A stretch of 22,768 nucleotides of DNA, from contig WION01000721.1 in assembly GCA_015039365.1 (NCBI GenBank), positions 1-22,768 on the forward strand, in the 5' to 3' direction. Shown in pieces: positions 21,426 to 22,768 of this stretch. A program made the position numbers and the translations under genes. This stretch comes from Amanita rubescens (lineage: Eukaryota; Basidiomycota; Agaricomycetes; Agaricales; Amanitaceae). Numbering within the stretch: the first letter of the stretch is position 1; every line of letters starts with the position of its first letter. Below the pieces are notes generated by a model. It was given only the letters and a program-made list of their open reading frames with translations, made no database searches and had not been told where the DNA came from.

Positions 21426-22768
21426 ATGTCGTCGCCCTCACACTCTCCGAGGCTTCTGGACTCGTTCACGGCACCCAAGGATGTTTTAAGGGAGTTTCAG
21501 GAATTGGCGGAGGAGGAAAATATCGACCCTTTTGCTGAAACAGCTTCCAAGCGCCAGATCGCGGCGCGTCAATCTGACTACCATAACCGCCGTTTTAACA
21601 GAGTCGCTGTCGACAGCGCTGATGCTTTTTCGCAAGAGGATGACAAGGACAGTGAAGGAGGTTACAAGGAAGCCATGAGATTGGCGAGACTGGAACAGGA
21701 GGAAGTGAGAGTCAGAAGAGCAATAGAAGAGAAAGAGAGGAGGGAAAGAGAGGAAGGGAAGATGAAGATGGATGTCGACAAAACTCCCCCTGCATCCGAA
21801 ATCCACGAGGACCGTGATTTGCCGACGGCAGCCAGGGAGGAAGCAAGGACGAACGAAGTTCTGGGGATCAAGCGCAAACGTAGATGGGATGTCACCGAGC
21901 CGAACGATGAGAACGTTGACCCCAACAAGAAAGATACTGGTGAATGGTCGAAAGAGGCGCTGGAAGCCTCCGCACCAAAAAAGCGGCGCTCTCGATGGGA
22001 CGCGACCCCAGCTGAGGCAGCAGTGACTGAAACCCCAAAGCGCTCTCGCTGGGATCAGACTCCCGCACCTAGCAATGAAGCTCCAACGCCTATCATCATG
22101 AACGCTCCGGGTATTATGCATGAAGACAAGCACAATCGTTATCTCACAGACGAGGAGCTTGATGTCATTCTTCCCTCGACCGGCTATGCTATTGTCACAC
22201 CACCACCGGGGTACGCACCCTTGATAACGCCCAGAAAACTCATGGCAACTCCTCTTCCCGATGCGGGTGGGTTTCAGATCAAAGAAGGTTCTGATGCTGC
22301 CGCCGCCGCCGCTGCTGCTGGACTTGCGCCGGACCTTCCGACTGAGATACCAGGAGTCGGCAACCTTGCGTTTTTCAAGCCCGAGGATGCGCAATATTTT
22401 GCCAAGATTTTAAAGGAAGAGGATGAGACTCAACTCTCCGTCGACGAAATGAAGGAGCGTAAGATTATGCGCTTACTTCTAAAGATCAAAAACGGCACGC
22501 CACCTGTCCGTAAGACTGCCCTCAGACAGATTACTGATAAAGCTCGAGAATTCGGCGCGGGTCCACTTTTCGACAAGATCCTCCCTCTGCTTATGGAGCG
22601 TACCCTGGAAGACCAAGAGCGTCACTTACTCGTCAAGTCATAGATCGTGTCTTATACAAGCTAGACGATCTTGTTCGACCCTACGTTCACAAAATTTTAG
22701 TCGTCATCGAGCCTCTTTTGATAGATGAAGATTATTATGCCCGTGTTGAGGGACGCGAAATCATATCC
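21426..22768 (+). CDS. SF3B1: Splicing factor 3B subunit 1 (SF3b155), 5' part
   Basis: SF3B1 is the HEAT-repeat core of the U2 snRNP SF3b complex, which clamps the branch-site helix. The ATG at 21426 gives [14 protein letters not shown]. The N-terminal region is charged and disordered and carries three tryptophan ligand motifs for UHM domains: KRKRRWD (W about 154), RRSRWDATP (W about 191) and KRSRWDQTP (W about 209). Then come the conserved [36 protein letters not shown], an alanine run coded at 22296-22319, and [14 protein letters not shown] and [19 protein letters not shown] leading into the HEAT repeats. No intron occurs in the visible 1.34 kb. At 22637 the frame breaks: the plus-strand text gives LLVKS-stop, but reading on from 22637 in another frame gives [20 protein letters not shown], which is the conserved continuation. 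One missing G explains it. The gene continues beyond the window. Confidence 0.93.

Noticed and set aside
21486..22394. 302-codon minus-strand open frame opposite SF3B1
   Set aside because: It is the antisense of a strongly conserved coding exon, has no recognisable domain and no separate promoter.

Overview
The window is nuclear DNA from a filamentous basidiomycete, most likely a mushroom-forming Agaricomycete. The evidence is many introns of about 45-55 bp with GTRNGT donors and CTNAY branch points, short intergenic gaps, genes on both strands, and fungal versions of core eukaryotic proteins. I see no operons, bacterial genes, CRISPR arrays, rRNA or tRNA.

Layout, left to right. Positions 1-1111 hold the 3' part of a proline-rich protein gene. 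Positions 1306-2413 hold a short, non-autonomous hAT-type DNA transposon with an exact 8-bp target duplication and coding debris inside. Positions 2725-3971 hold a peptidase M50B-like membrane protein gene that looks frame-damaged. Then come FIS1 (minus strand, mitochondrial fission), the U2AF large subunit (plus), an Axl2-like polarity membrane protein (plus), an LC8 dynein light chain (minus), a Gin4/Hsl1-type CAMK kinase (minus), DNA ligase IV (plus, about 28 exons), a forkhead transcription factor (plus) and the 5' part of SF3B1 (plus, running off the window).

Themes. FIS1 and U2AF share a 95-bp divergent promoter. The kinase and LIG4 share a 151-bp one. U2AF (with a C-terminal UHM domain) and SF3B1 (with RWD-type UHM ligand motifs) are physical partners in branch-site recognition, and both lie in this window. 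Axl2 and Gin4-type kinases both act on septins and cell polarity in yeast. Two introns, in FIS1 and LIG4, need GC-AG splicing.

Sequence integrity is uneven. LIG4, U2AF, AXL2-like, kinase, LC8, FIS1 and forkhead all assemble into clean reading frames over more than 12 kb of exon. The M50B gene has several frame breaks, the first gene has a frame switch and a suspicious stop, and SF3B1 has one apparent missing base near the right edge. I did not find a clearly new multi-gene system. The most unusual items are the hAT element next to the decaying M50B gene, the cadherin-like fold on the cytoplasmic side of the Axl2-like protein, the altered forkhead recognition helix, and the RD-rich rather than RS-rich U2AF N-terminus.
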